Assembly: GCF_900141855.1 (NCBI RefSeq)
Contig: NZ_FQYU01000001.1
Coordinates: 593,402-657,401 of the forward strand
Direction of reading: 5' to 3'
DNA length: 64,000 nt
DNA from: Pseudozobellia thermophila
GTDB lineage: Bacteria; Bacteroidota; Bacteroidia; Flavobacteriales; Flavobacteriaceae
Part shown: piece after piece, positions 9,730-19,938 of the stretch
How the letters are laid out: the number at the start of each line of letters is the position of its first letter
Numbering within the stretch: position 1 is the first letter of the stretch
The notes under the pieces: generated by a model
Told to the model about the DNA's origin: nothing
Database searches by the model: none
Seen by the model: only the letters and a program-made list of their open reading frames with translations
Program-made: the position numbers and the translations under genes

Positions 9730-10697
9730 CAATAACCTACTTTTTCCCTGACCCTGGCGAGTACTTCGTTCGCTACTTTTTTGGCTTTTTCCGCACCTTT
9801 GGCCAAGGCTTCGTCCACTTCGTCCAAATTGTTGGTGTAGTACTCGTATTTTTCACGGGCCTCACCGAATTTTTGTAGGATTACTTCGTAAAGGGCTTGC
9901 TTGGCGTGTCCGTAACCATAATTCCCGGCCAGGTAGTTGGCACTCATTTCCTCGATCTGCTCTTGTGAGGCCAAAATCTTGTAAAGGGCGAAGACATTAT
10001 CGGTCGAGGGGTCTTTTGGGTCTTCCATGGGGGTGCTGTCGGTCTGTATGCCCATGATCTGCTTGCGCAATTTCTTGTCGGGTTGAAAGAGGTTGATCAG
10101 GTTGCCCCGGCTCTTGCTCATTTTTTGGCCGTCCGTTCCGGGTATGTACATGGTCTCCTCTTGCACCTTGGCCTCCGGTATGACGAAGGTTTCCCCCATT
10201 TTGGCGTGAAAACGGGAAGCCACGTCGCGGGTCATCTCGATATGCTGTAGCTGGTCTTTACCAACGGGGACTATATTGGCATCGTATAACAGTATATCCG
10301 CGGCCATAAGCATGGGGTAGGTAAACAAACCGGCGTTTACGTCCTCGAGCCTGTCGGCCTTGTCCTTGAACCCATGCGCCAAGGTCAGTCTTTGGTAGGG
10401 AAAAAAACAACTGAGGTACCAAGCCAGTTCAGTGGCCTGGGGCACGTCGCTCTGGCGGTAAAAAACGGTCTTTTCGATATCGAGCCCGAAAGCAAGCCAG
10501 GTTGAGGCGATCGAATACGTGTTCCTTCGCAGTAATTCGGCGTCTTTTATCTGGGTCAGCGAATGCATGTCGGCGATAAAAAGAAAGGATTCGTTCTTAG
10601 GGTCCTGCGCCATTTGAATGGCTGGCATGACCGCTCCTAGAATATTTCCCAAGTGAGGGGTTCCCGTACTCTGTATTCCTGTTAAAATTCGTGCCAT
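9729..10697 (-). CDS. trpS: Tryptophanyl-tRNA synthetase
   Basis: 322 residues from ATG 10697 (an in-frame GTG at 10700 precedes it). Class I synthetase: the HIGH-like motif TGTPHLGN is near the N terminus and KMSKS lies in DGQKMSKSRGN. It charges tRNA-Trp. It diverges from plsC across 72 bases, with a TATCTTTG -7 element 21 bases upstream, and is translationally coupled to the downstream M28 peptidase gene. Confidence 0.97.
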   Translation of the reverse strand: MARILTGIQSTGTPHLGNILGAVMPAIQMAQDPKNESFLFIADMHSLTQIKDAELLRRNTYSIASTWLAFGLDIEKTVFYRQSDVPQATELAWYLSCFFPYQRLTLAHGFKDKADRLEDVNAGLFTYPMLMAADILLYDANIVPVGKDQLQHIEMTRDVASRFHAKMGETFVIPEAKVQEETMYIPGTDGQKMSKSRGNLINLFQPDKKLRKQIMGIQTDSTPMEDPKDPSTDNVFALYKILASQEQIEEMSANYLAGNYGYGHAKQALYEVILQKFGEAREKYEYYTNNLDEVDEALAKGAEKAKKVANEVLARVREKVGY

Positions 10698-10718
10698 CAC
10701 TTATGTTTTATAAGGCGG

Positions 10719-10726
10719 CAAAGATA
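10719..10726 (-). promoter_or_regulatory. -7 element for trpS
   Basis: Minus-strand TATCTTTG, an exact TAnnTTTG match, 21 bases upstream of the trpS ATG. No clear TTTG is seen at the matching -33 distance. Confidence 0.6.
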
Positions 10727-10756
10727 AAGAAATAGGTAATAATAAGGGTAATTTGT

Positions 10757-10764
10757 TACTTTTG
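10757..10764 (+). promoter_or_regulatory. -7 element abutting plsC start
   Basis: TACTTTTG matches TAnnTTTG and ends only 5 bases before the plsC ATG at 10770. If used, transcription would begin at or next to the A of the ATG, giving a leaderless message. Confidence 0.5.
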
Positions 10765-10769
10765 ATTTT

Positions 10770-11513
10770 ATGCTCGAACTGCTTAAAAAAATAGGCTACA
10801 CCTTGTACCGAATCTGGTTCTATATCTTGGTCGCCTTGCCCATACTTGTTTTTTTCCCCTTTCTGTTGCTTACCACCTTTTCCGAAAAATGGTATCCCGC
10901 GTTCTTTTGGTTGGCACGAAATTTATGGGCAAAACCGATCTTGTACGGCATGGGTTGTCCCCCCAAGATCGTATACGAAGAAAAAATGGAGCGCGGCAAA
11001 AGCTATATGTTGGTGGCCAACCATACCAGTATGTTGGATATTATGCTCATGCTCTACATTAGCAAAAACCCCTTTGTCTTTGTGGGAAAAAAGGAGCTGG
11101 TTAAAATTCCCCTTTTTGGCTTTTTTTACAAGAGGGTGTGTATAATGGTAGATCGGGAAGATACCAAGAGCCGAACGGCAGTGTACAGACGGGCGCAACG
11201 AAGGCTTAATCAGGGTCTGAGCATCTGCATTTTTCCCGAAGGCGGTGTGCCCGACGATGAGTCGGTGGTTCTGGACCATTTTAAGGACGGTGCCTTTAAG
11301 ATGGCCATTGCCCATGACATTCCCGTTGTGCCCATGACCTTTATCGACAATAAAAAAAGATTCTCGTTTACCTTTTTTAGCGGTTCACCCGGCCCGCTAA
11401 GGGCCAAGGTGCATTCCTTCTTCGATACCACCGATTTGGATGGGGAAGGGACGGCCGAGCTACGGGAAAAAGTAAGGGCCGTTATCTTGGCCGAGCTTCT
11501 GGCAGAACAGTAG
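10770..11513 (+). CDS. plsC: 1-acyl-sn-glycerol-3-phosphate acyltransferase
   Basis: 247 residues. An N-terminal membrane helix (about 15-36) is followed by the acyltransferase signature H85-x4-D90 in NHTSMLD and the glycerophosphate-binding FPEG motif. It acylates lysophosphatidic acid to phosphatidic acid at the inner membrane. It diverges from trpS and is followed by the katG upstream region; no operon partner is evident. Confidence 0.93.
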   Translation: MLELLKKIGYTLYRIWFYILVALPILVFFPFLLLTTFSEKWYPAFFWLARNLWAKPILYGMGCPPKIVYEEKMERGKSYMLVANHTSMLDIMLMLYISKNPFVFVGKKELVKIPLFGFFYKRVCIMVDREDTKSRTAVYRRAQRRLNQGLSICIFPEGGVPDDESVVLDHFKDGAFKMAIAHDIPVVPMTFIDNKKRFSFTFFSGSPGPLRAKVHSFFDTTDLDGEGTAELREKVRAVILAELLAEQ

Positions 11514-11586
11514 TGGATATTCGGGACGGCCGACCTTTATGCTCCCCCCGGTTCCTAACCCTGCCCTGCGCCATAGAAATTACCAA

Positions 11587-11621
11587 TACTATAATAATTT
11601 AAATCAAGATTGATTATAGTA
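11587..11621. promoter_or_regulatory. Inverted repeat upstream of katG, candidate peroxide-responsive operator
   Basis: TACTATAAT (11587-11595) and ATTATAGTA (11613-11621) form a perfect 9-base inverted repeat with a 17-base AT-rich spacer, about 54 bases before the katG ATG. The left half overlaps a near match to the PerR box (TTATAATNATTATAA, 11 of 14 positions). The geometry suggests a dimeric or tetrameric regulator such as a PerR- or OxyR-type protein; which one is inference. Confidence 0.55.
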
Positions 11622-11644
11622 GGGCATGCCTTGTTTTTCGGTAA

Positions 11645-13921
<2,277 letters not shown>

Positions 13922-13946
13922 TCATTTTATGTGATTTCTTAGGCAG

Positions 13947-13979
13947 GGGAGGTACCGTTCGGTACCTCCCTTTTTTTTT
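13947..13979 (+). terminator. Intrinsic terminator of katG
   Basis: GGGAGGTACC and GGTACCTCCC form a perfect 10-bp stem with a 4-base loop, followed by nine T. It begins 25 bases after the katG stop. Confidence 0.95.
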
Positions 13980-14013
13980 ACTTGAAATTGAAGAATATCC
14001 CTCGGCGACCTGC

Positions 14014-15555
14014 CTAAAACTTGAAGTTAAGGCCGCTGTACACCCCTACGCTAAAGGGTCTAAAATCACCGGAAATTTCCGAGAAGGTATTAAGCTGGTA
14101 TTTGAATACCGGTTCTACGTTAAATTGAACGGAAGGGGTGAACTTATAATTGAGACCAAACCCGATGTTGGTACTAAAATTGACATTGTTGACATTGTTG
14201 GCCTCGCCCACTTCGGTAACCAGGTCGCCTGAAGACAGGGTAACCGAATTGTCCAATAAAAACAGCGAACTGACACCACCTACAAGGTTTACACCGAACT
14301 TGTTGTCGACCAGTACGTAATCGAGCTCCAAGGGCACTTCGATATAGCCCAAATGTTGCGACATGGAACCATTTCGGATGGGCGCACTTGCGTCGCCCAC
14401 CTCCAAGGCCAGTTCGTTGAGGGGCGAGGAAAGGCTTGAAAATGTGGATGTCTCACTATTTACGATCAGGTTTTTGGCCGTAGAGGTATAGTTGATGTTC
14501 TTTATTTTTTCGGTTGAAGACACTTCCAAGGTAGACGTAAAGGCCACATCATCGGTGTCGTAGCCGTAATTGACCTTGTGAATACCCGAACGTAGCCGTA
14601 ACTTATCGCTTATTTCGTAGGCAACGGAAAGACCGTAACTCAGGTTGGTGTTTCCCGACTTTGAGTTTTGGTTGAAGGCCGAATGTATGGGAGAGCCTTC
14701 ACCTACACCGTTAAAATAGACGGGAGCAATACTGGGGCCGACCGACCAACGCTTTTGCGAAGATTCGGCGAGGGCCTCTTCCTTTTCGTTCTGCTCTTCG
14801 ATAACGTCTAGGATCGACTTTTTCTCCGAGGGGTCTTGTTCCAAAATCGGGTCGGCCTCTTTCTGTGCAAGCCCCTCCTTTGTATCGATGACCGGGGCAC
14901 CTTTCCGTTGGGTATGGTCAGGCTCGGCGCCCAAGGTGTTCTTCTTGTTTTCTTCTTCGAAACCTATCGATGTTTCCTCAGTTGGGGAAGCGTAATTGTC
15001 GACTTCGTCATTTTGGGCGACAGAGGGCGTACTGTCGTGTAGGGGGGCATTTTGTGCCGTTCCCACCTTGTTCGCATTAGTCTCGGCCAAAGACTCGGAA
15101 TCTACCGCTTTTGGGCTTCTTTGGGATGGGCTGCCGTCTTCGGTGTCCAGCGCCCCTTGGTCGTTATGCCCGGCAATCGAAGTGGCCGTGGCCTCGAAGC
15201 CCGATTCTTCTTCGGTACCCCAAGTAGCGGGTTCCGAGGTGTTTTTGTCCCCTTCGGTTATTGATTGGTTCCTTTGCTCGAGAGGAAGAACCTCGTTTTC
15301 CTTTTGCGGGTGCTCGGACTCGGTTTCCGTAACGGTCGGTATATTGTTTTTGTTCCCGGTCAGGGGATTGAAAACGAACAGTGCGAGCGCCAGTAATGCC
15401 GCCGCCCCGCCTAACTTCCACCACAGTGGTAAGGCCCGTTTTTTCTTTCTTTCGTTCAAAGAGGCTTCGATGTTGTCCCAAACGCGTTCGTCGGGGGTTT
15501 CCTCGAAGTCCTTGAGCTTCTCCCGAAAGAGTTCGTCAAGATGTTGTCTACCCAT
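14014..15555 (-). CDS. Putative anti-sigma / outer-membrane beta-barrel fusion
   Basis: 513 residues in three parts. Residues 1-42 are charged and helical and probably cytoplasmic. One membrane helix spans about 43-63 (WWKLGGAAALLALALF). A long polar, acidic, low-complexity linker covers about 65-265. The C-terminal ~245 residues (from SVGPSIAPVYF) have alternating beta-strand patterns of an outer-membrane barrel and end in Phe (LNFKF), a usual barrel terminus. It follows the ECF sigma gene by 54 bases, suggesting an anti-sigma function of the N-terminal part. Such a protein would span both membranes; that topology is inference. Confidence 0.75.
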   Translation of the reverse strand: MGRQHLDELFREKLKDFEETPDERVWDNIEASLNERKKKRALPLWWKLGGAAALLALALFVFNPLTGNKNNIPTVTETESEHPQKENEVLPLEQRNQSITEGDKNTSEPATWGTEEESGFEATATSIAGHNDQGALDTEDGSPSQRSPKAVDSESLAETNANKVGTAQNAPLHDSTPSVAQNDEVDNYASPTEETSIGFEEENKKNTLGAEPDHTQRKGAPVIDTKEGLAQKEADPILEQDPSEKKSILDVIEEQNEKEEALAESSQKRWSVGPSIAPVYFNGVGEGSPIHSAFNQNSKSGNTNLSYGLSVAYEISDKLRLRSGIHKVNYGYDTDDVAFTSTLEVSSTEKIKNINYTSTAKNLIVNSETSTFSSLSSPLNELALEVGDASAPIRNGSMSQHLGYIEVPLELDYVLVDNKFGVNLVGGVSSLFLLDNSVTLSSGDLVTEVGEANNVNNVNFSTNIGFGLNYKFTPSVQFNVEPVFKYQLNTFSEISGDFRPFSVGVYSGLNFKF

Positions 15556-15609
15556 TTTTAAGTGTCTTAGGTGGTATATGGTGTCTTTGATGCTTAATAA
15601 ATCATTTGG

Positions 15610-16179
15610 TTATGCCCATATTTCTGTAAAAAAGAAAATCAGCACCCCAATAATGGCTTTGTTATGTGTTGTTTCTATGCGTTCCTTTAAAATTTGCCTG
15701 GCCCGGGCCAAGTTTGATTTGGACGTTCCGGTCGAGGTTCCCAAGAGTTCGCTTATTTCCTTGTGCGAATAGCCGTCGAGTACGTATAGGTTAAAGGTCA
15801 AGCGGTATTTGTTGGGCAGTTCTTGAATGTAACCCAACAAGGTGCTTAGACCAATATCGGTATACTCTTCGTCGACCTCGGTTTCAATTGGTGTGTTTTC
15901 GGTCACCAAGGTCATGTATTCCTCCTTTCTATACTTCTGCAAAACCGTGTTGATGGTTATGCGCTTGAGCCATCCTTCGAACGAACCTTTTGATTTATAC
16001 TGCCCGATTTTCTCGAAAATCACCATAAAACTGTCGTGAAGGTTGTCTTCCGCTTCCGTTTTGTTACGGGAATATTTAAGGCAGATGCCGAACAAGGTCT
16101 TGGAATATTTCCTGTACAGTTGTTCTTGGGCACGTCTATTGCCTTTCTTGCAGTTTTTTATGAGTTCTTCGAGACTCAA
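15610..16179 (-). CDS. ECF-type RNA polymerase sigma factor
   Basis: 189 residues with sigma region 2 (about 20-90: the DNLHDSFMVIFEKI and GWLKRITINT segments) and region 4 (about 130-180: LPNKYRLTFNLYVLDGYSHKE split by the usual turn, then LGTSTGTSKSNLARAR helix-turn-helix). The start appears to be TTG at 16179: upstream the frame meets a stop with no ATG, and the next internal Met is inside region 2. It sits in a minus-strand operon between a lipoprotein and the membrane/barrel protein, and that operon has an ECF-like promoter (16663-16690), suggesting autoregulation. Confidence 0.9.
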   Translation of the reverse strand: MSLEELIKNCKKGNRRAQEQLYRKYSKTLFGICLKYSRNKTEAEDNLHDSFMVIFEKIGQYKSKGSFEGWLKRITINTVLQKYRKEEYMTLVTENTPIETEVDEEYTDIGLSTLLGYIQELPNKYRLTFNLYVLDGYSHKEISELLGTSTGTSKSNLARARQILKERIETTHNKAIIGVLIFFFTEIWA

Positions 16180-16215
16180 GGTTTTGGTTCGCTAATTAAG
16201 GTTTTTGAACGGGGT

Positions 16216-16641
16216 TTATTTTACCGGTACTTCAACTTCTATGAATTCGGGGTCCCCGTTTTCGTTATCCCCGGAGTAAAATCTAAAAATATACGGGTCG
16301 TTATAGATTACCTCGAACTGAAAGGAATCCCTTATTTCCTCGGATACCTCTTCGCACTCGTCTTTCTCCAGCACGATGCCTATGGCCGATACCGTCCTGA
16401 TATTGGTCGAATCGGTAGCCGATCGCCTAACGTCAAAGGTGTCCGACATGGTACAGTCGTCCGGTCTTAAAAGGTCTACGTTAATCGTGTAGACCTTGCC
16501 GTACTCAAAGGTATCGGGTACTTGCGCATTAACTATTTCGAGGGGGGCATAATAAAAATTGGCACCATCGTCATCCAAACTGCAAGAGGCGAAACCCACG
16601 GTAATGGCTACCGAAGTGAAAAGATAAAACAATCGCTTCAT
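16216..16641 (-). CDS. Hypothetical lipoprotein ahead of ECF sigma gene
   Basis: 141 residues with a lipoprotein signal (hydrophobic stretch then FASC, Cys at about 20) followed by the SLDDDG sequence common in exported Bacteroidota lipoproteins. The remainder is beta-rich with two further cysteines. I do not recognise the family. It is the first gene after the ECF-like promoter and ends 36 bases before the sigma gene, so it is likely part of the same regulon and could be the envelope sensor or a target. Confidence 0.75.
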   Translation of the reverse strand: MKRLFYLFTSVAITVGFASCSLDDDGANFYYAPLEIVNAQVPDTFEYGKVYTINVDLLRPDDCTMSDTFDVRRSATDSTNIRTVSAIGIVLEKDECEEVSEEIRDSFQFEVIYNDPYIFRFYSGDNENGDPEFIEVEVPVK

Positions 16642-16662
16642 AATACATCAATTTTTTCCATT

Positions 16663-16690
16663 AGATGAAAAAAAACCGTTATGGTTGCGT
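16663..16690 (-). promoter_or_regulatory. ECF-type promoter of lipoprotein-sigma-barrel operon
   Basis: On the minus strand ACGCAACC (16683-16690) and CATCT (16663-16667) are separated by 15 bases. The identical pair with identical spacing occurs on the plus strand at 18004-18031. An AAC-containing -35 and a short CGTC-like -10 are typical of ECF promoters. The predicted start site is about 15 bases before the lipoprotein ATG. Confidence 0.65.
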
Positions 16691-16793
16691 TGTTTTTCGA
16701 CTAAGCGAAGCCTGTGTTGCCTCGCTTGGCAAGGGCAGCATTGGCTGCCGGTCAAGGCTCGTGCCGCTTCGTTTTTTTGGCGATGGGGAAGGG

Positions 16794-17801
16794 CTACTCC
16801 GAGAGGGCGCTTATCGCTTCCCTTATCTTGCCGTCCAACTCTTCGAGGAGTTCCGGATTGTCCAGCAAAAGCGATTTTACCGCATCCCGGCCTTGGCCGA
16901 GTTTGGTGTCGCCATAGCTGAACCACGAACCGCTTTTTTTGATAATCTCGTACTGTACCCCAAGGTCGATGATTTCTCCTACCTTCGAAATACCCTCGCC
17001 GTACATAATGTCGAATTCCGTGGTACGGAACGGGGGCGCCACTTTGTTCTTGACGACCTTTACCCGGGTCTTGTTTCCCTGTATCCCGCCATCGGTGTCC
17101 TTGATCTGGGTAGACCTTCGAATATCCAACCTTACCGAGGCATAGAACTTTAGGGCGTTTCCACCGGTTGTGGTTTCGGGGTTGCCGAACATGACCCCGA
17201 TCTTTTCCCTCAACTGATTGATGAAGATAACGGTGCAATTGGTCTTGCTGATCGACCCCGTTAGTTTACGCAAGGCCTGCGACATTAAACGGGCATGGAG
17301 ACCCATTTTGGAATCCCCCATTTCGCCTTCTATCTCACTTTTGGGTGTAAGGGCGGCCACCGAGTCGATGACGACGATATCGATGGCACCGGAACGGATG
17401 AGGTTATCGGCAATCTCAAGGGCCTGTTCACCGTTATCGGGCTGGGAAATAATAAGGTTGTCGATGTCGACCCCCAACTTTTGGGCATAAAAACGGTCGA
17501 AGGCGTGCTCCGCATCGATAAAGGCGGCTATGCCCCCTTGTTTTTGCGCCTCGGCCATGGCGTGCAGGGTAAGGGTTGTCTTACCCGACGATTCCGGGCC
17601 GTATATTTCTATAATTCTTCCTCGGGGATAACCACCGACACCTAGGGCGATATCGAGACCTAGAGAACCGGAGGGAATTACCTCTACGTCTTCGACAACG
17701 CTATCTCCCATTTTCATTACGGCACCTTTGCCATAGGTCTTGTCCAGTTTGTCCAGGGTCAATTTTAATGCCTTCAGTTTGGCGTCTTTTTCCGAGCTCA
17801 T
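16794..17801 (-). CDS. recA: Recombinase A
   Basis: 335 residues, nearly identical in plan to all bacterial RecA. Walker A GPESSGKT (68-75), Walker [10 protein letters not shown], the L1/L2 DNA-binding loops (including [22 protein letters not shown] in parts) and the N-terminal [16 protein letters not shown] segment are visible. It catalyses strand exchange and LexA-type self-cleavage in the cytoplasm. It is transcribed alone, away from the 610-base intergenic region ahead of the tRNA-modification cluster. No SOS box was recognised. Confidence 0.99.
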   Translation of the reverse strand: MSSEKDAKLKALKLTLDKLDKTYGKGAVMKMGDSVVEDVEVIPSGSLGLDIALGVGGYPRGRIIEIYGPESSGKTTLTLHAMAEAQKQGGIAAFIDAEHAFDRFYAQKLGVDIDNLIISQPDNGEQALEIADNLIRSGAIDIVVIDSVAALTPKSEIEGEMGDSKMGLHARLMSQALRKLTGSISKTNCTVIFINQLREKIGVMFGNPETTTGGNALKFYASVRLDIRRSTQIKDTDGGIQGNKTRVKVVKNKVAPPFRTTEFDIMYGEGISKVGEIIDLGVQYEIIKKSGSWFSYGDTKLGQGRDAVKSLLLDNPELLEELDGKIREAISALSE

Positions 17802-18003
17802 ATTTTTTCAAATTAGGGAGGCTAAAATACCATTTCTTTTCGCATAAAACCAGTTCTGGGCTACATTTTCTGTTGGATGGAGTGTTAAAGGGGGATGGGG
17901 CGGCCCCAGGGAGTAGAAATCCGAACAAAGGCCATGCCCAAGGGCTTGGCCTTGCATTGTAAAGGGTTAAAAATCAACTTTGTAACATTTTCTTTTTTGG
18001 CTG

Positions 18004-18031
18004 ACGCAACCTTTTTAAAATCGGTGCATCT
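18004..18031 (+). promoter_or_regulatory. Second ECF-type promoter, ahead of orphan transcript
   Basis: ACGCAACC (18004-18011), 15 bases, CATCT (18027-18031): the same bipartite element as that of the ECF operon at 16663-16690. Scanning for GCAACC on both strands I found no third copy with CATCT at this spacing. Confidence 0.6.
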
Positions 18032-18037
18032 TGTATA

Positions 18038-18212
18038 AAATATTCCAGCGGTCCGCGAGGCCGGGGAACTAACTCAAACAACATTCCCCTAGCTTGTTTT
18101 GGGGGAAGCAACGATGACCACTTCCTTTATACGTTTTCCAAAGAATGCTATGAAGAAGATCAAATGGAATGGTCGATTAAAGAGTCCTGATTTCTCGGGA
18201 CTCTTTTTTTGT
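18038..18212 (+). ncRNA. Candidate ECF-controlled small RNA
   Basis: About 170 nt from the expected start of the ECF promoter to an intrinsic terminator (AGAGTCC / GGACTCT stem at 18181-18203 and a T7 tract). An internal hairpin pairs TTCCCC with GGGGGA near 18084-18106. ATG-started frames here are short; the 36-codon one from 18114 reads through the terminator, so an RNA product is favoured, though a tiny peptide cannot be excluded. Confidence 0.5.
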
Positions 18213-18372
18213 CAGATCCCATAATATACCGATCGTTATGGGGTGTTCGGGGGTCTCGAAGTTTCCCAATAAGTACTTGGGAAGCCGTTTTTTTGGCTTC
18301 GGCCAAACTTGCGAAGCTTTAACTAGAAGCCTTATAGTTAGTGCCCTAGCATGGAAATATGGCTATATAATG

Positions 18373-18380
18373 TATCTTTG
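18373..18380 (+). promoter_or_regulatory. -7 element for trhP-ferredoxin pair
   Basis: TATCTTTG, exact TAnnTTTG match, 31 bases before the ATG at 18412. Confidence 0.6.
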
Positions 18381-18411
18381 CATTCCAAAAAAAATATAGC
18401 ACCTTGTACCT

Positions 18412-19653
18412 ATGACAAGAAATGGAAAGATAGAACTAATGGCCCCGGCCGGGAACTATGAGTCCTTACAGGCAGCTATCGATAATGGGGCCGATTCGGT
18501 ATACTTTGGCGTGGAGCAATTGAACATGCGGGCCAGGGCAAGTATTAATTTTACGTTGGAAGATTTGCCAGAGATCGCCAGGCGGTGCGGAGAGAAGAAT
18601 ATACGGACCTACCTTACCCTGAATACGATCATATACGATCACGACCTTTCTATCATAAAAACCGTTTTGGACGCGGCCAAGGAAGCGGGTATTACCGCCG
18701 TTATTGCCATGGACCAAGCCGTAATTTCCTATGCAAGGCAGATCAATATGGAGGTGCATATCTCTACCCAGATCAATATTACGAACATAGAAACCGTAAA
18801 GTTCTACTCCCTGTTTGCCGATACCGTGGTATTGAGCAGGGAATTGAGTTTACGGCAGATAAAGAAGATTTGTTCCCAAATTGAAAAAGAAGAGATAAAA
18901 GGGCCTTCCGGTAATTTGGTGGAAGTAGAGGTCTTTGGCCATGGTGCCTTGTGCATGGCGGTATCCGGAAAATGCTATTTGAGCTTACACTCCCACAATT
19001 CATCGGCCAACAGGGGGGCCTGTAAGCAGAATTGTCGTAAAAAATACACGGTCATAGACCAGGAAAGCGGTTTTGAGATCGAATTGGACAACGAATATAT
19101 GATGTCGCCCAAGGATCTTTGTACGCTCGACTTCTTGGACCAGATCATCGACGCTGGGGTAAAAGTGCTAAAGATAGAAGGTAGGGGGCGTGCTCCTGAA
19201 TATGTGGCCACGGTCATTAAAACCTATAGGGAAGCGATCGACGCCTATTACGAAGGCACTTTTGAAAAGGAAAAAGTAGACGCTTGGATGGAAGCCTTGA
19301 AAAAGGTGTATAACCGCGGCTTTTGGGGCGGCTATTACCTGGGGCAGAAACTGGGGGAATGGAGTGATGGCCCTGGATCACAGGCCACGCAAAAGAAAGT
19401 CTATGTAGGCAAGGGTGTCCACTATTATTCCAAACCCGGAATCGCCGAATTTAAGATAGAGGCCTATGACATTAAGGTAGGGGACCAACTTTTGGTGACC
19501 GGGCCTACCACTGGGGTAAAGGAACTGCAATTGGACGAGATGATGGTGAACGACCTCAAGGCCGAAATGGCCGAAAAGGGAAACAACTGTACCTTCCCTA
19601 CCGGCTTCAAGGTACGGCCCTCCGATAAATTGTATAAAATCGTCAAGCAATAA
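18412..19653 (+). CDS. trhP: U32 family tRNA uridine hydroxylase (TrhP-like)
   Basis: 413 residues of the U32 family: opening MAPAGNYESLQAAIDNGADS, then VHISTQ, FGHGALCMAVSGKCYLS and KVLKIEGRGRAPEYV. Four cysteines, C181, C188, C204 and C208, match the Fe-S ligand cluster of this family. Length and motifs fit TrhP (YegQ), which makes 5-hydroxyuridine at tRNA position 34 using prephenate, better than the larger RlhA. The stop overlaps the ATG of a ferredoxin (TAATG), and trhO follows. Substrate assignment rests on family and context, so rRNA or other hydroxylation remains possible. Confidence 0.85.
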   Translation: MTRNGKIELMAPAGNYESLQAAIDNGADSVYFGVEQLNMRARASINFTLEDLPEIARRCGEKNIRTYLTLNTIIYDHDLSIIKTVLDAAKEAGITAVIAMDQAVISYARQINMEVHISTQINITNIETVKFYSLFADTVVLSRELSLRQIKKICSQIEKEEIKGPSGNLVEVEVFGHGALCMAVSGKCYLSLHSHNSSANRGACKQNCRKKYTVIDQESGFEIELDNEYMMSPKDLCTLDFLDQIIDAGVKVLKIEGRGRAPEYVATVIKTYREAIDAYYEGTFEKEKVDAWMEALKKVYNRGFWGGYYLGQKLGEWSDGPGSQATQKKVYVGKGVHYYSKPGIAEFKIEAYDIKVGDQLLVTGPTTGVKELQLDEMMVNDLKAEMAEKGNNCTFPTGFKVRPSDKLYKIVKQ

Positions 19654-19883
19654 TGGTCGTTGTTACCTTACAGCGAAAAAAGTGTATCGGGTGCAATTAT
19701 TGTGTCGAATTGGCGCCCGAACAGTTCCAGATGTCCAAGAAAGACGGGAAAAGCGTCTTGTTGCATGCGGTGGAGAAAAAGGGCTTCCATACCATCAAAT
19801 CACCTGACAATGCCATTTACGAACCGTGCAGACAAGCCCAACAAGCCTGCCCCGTAAAGATCATTACCACCAAATTGCGCTAA
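19653..19883 (+). CDS. Small 4Fe-4S ferredoxin
   Basis: 76 residues. C11, C14, C17 (CIGCNYC) and C66 (ACPVK) suit one 4Fe-4S cluster, with C59 extra; the second cluster of 2x4Fe-4S ferredoxins is missing. It starts one base into the stop codon of the U32 gene, so the two are translationally coupled, and it is the probable electron donor or cluster supplier of that enzyme. This parallels the role suggested for the YfhL ferredoxin with TrhP in E. coli. Confidence 0.88.
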   Translation: MVVVTLQRKKCIGCNYCVELAPEQFQMSKKDGKSVLLHAVEKKGFHTIKSPDNAIYEPCRQAQQACPVKIITTKLR

Positions 19884-19891
19884 TATTAACC

Positions 19892-19899
19892 TATCTTTG
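19892..19899 (+). promoter_or_regulatory. -7 element for trhO
   Basis: TATCTTTG, exact TAnnTTTG match, 39 bases before the trhO ATG. A TTG at 19875 is 14 bases upstream, shorter than the usual spacing. It implies trhO can be expressed apart from the U32-ferredoxin pair. Confidence 0.55.
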
Positions 19900-19938
19900 C
19901 CCGAATAGACTATTCTGTAACTTAACGATGGGTATAGC

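Larger units (their letters stand above)
17802..18411. other. 610-base intergenic region between recA and trhP-like gene
   Basis: It contains the divergent recA upstream region, an ECF-type promoter (18004-18031), a short transcript unit ending in a terminator near 18210, and a TATCTTTG element at 18373-18380 for the next gene. No convincing protein-coding ORF is present. Confidence 0.7.

Noticed and set aside
16648-17238. 196-codon minus-strand frame overlapping recA
   Set aside because: It covers the 3' half of recA in another frame, and its product is rich in Arg, Gly and Gln with no known motif.
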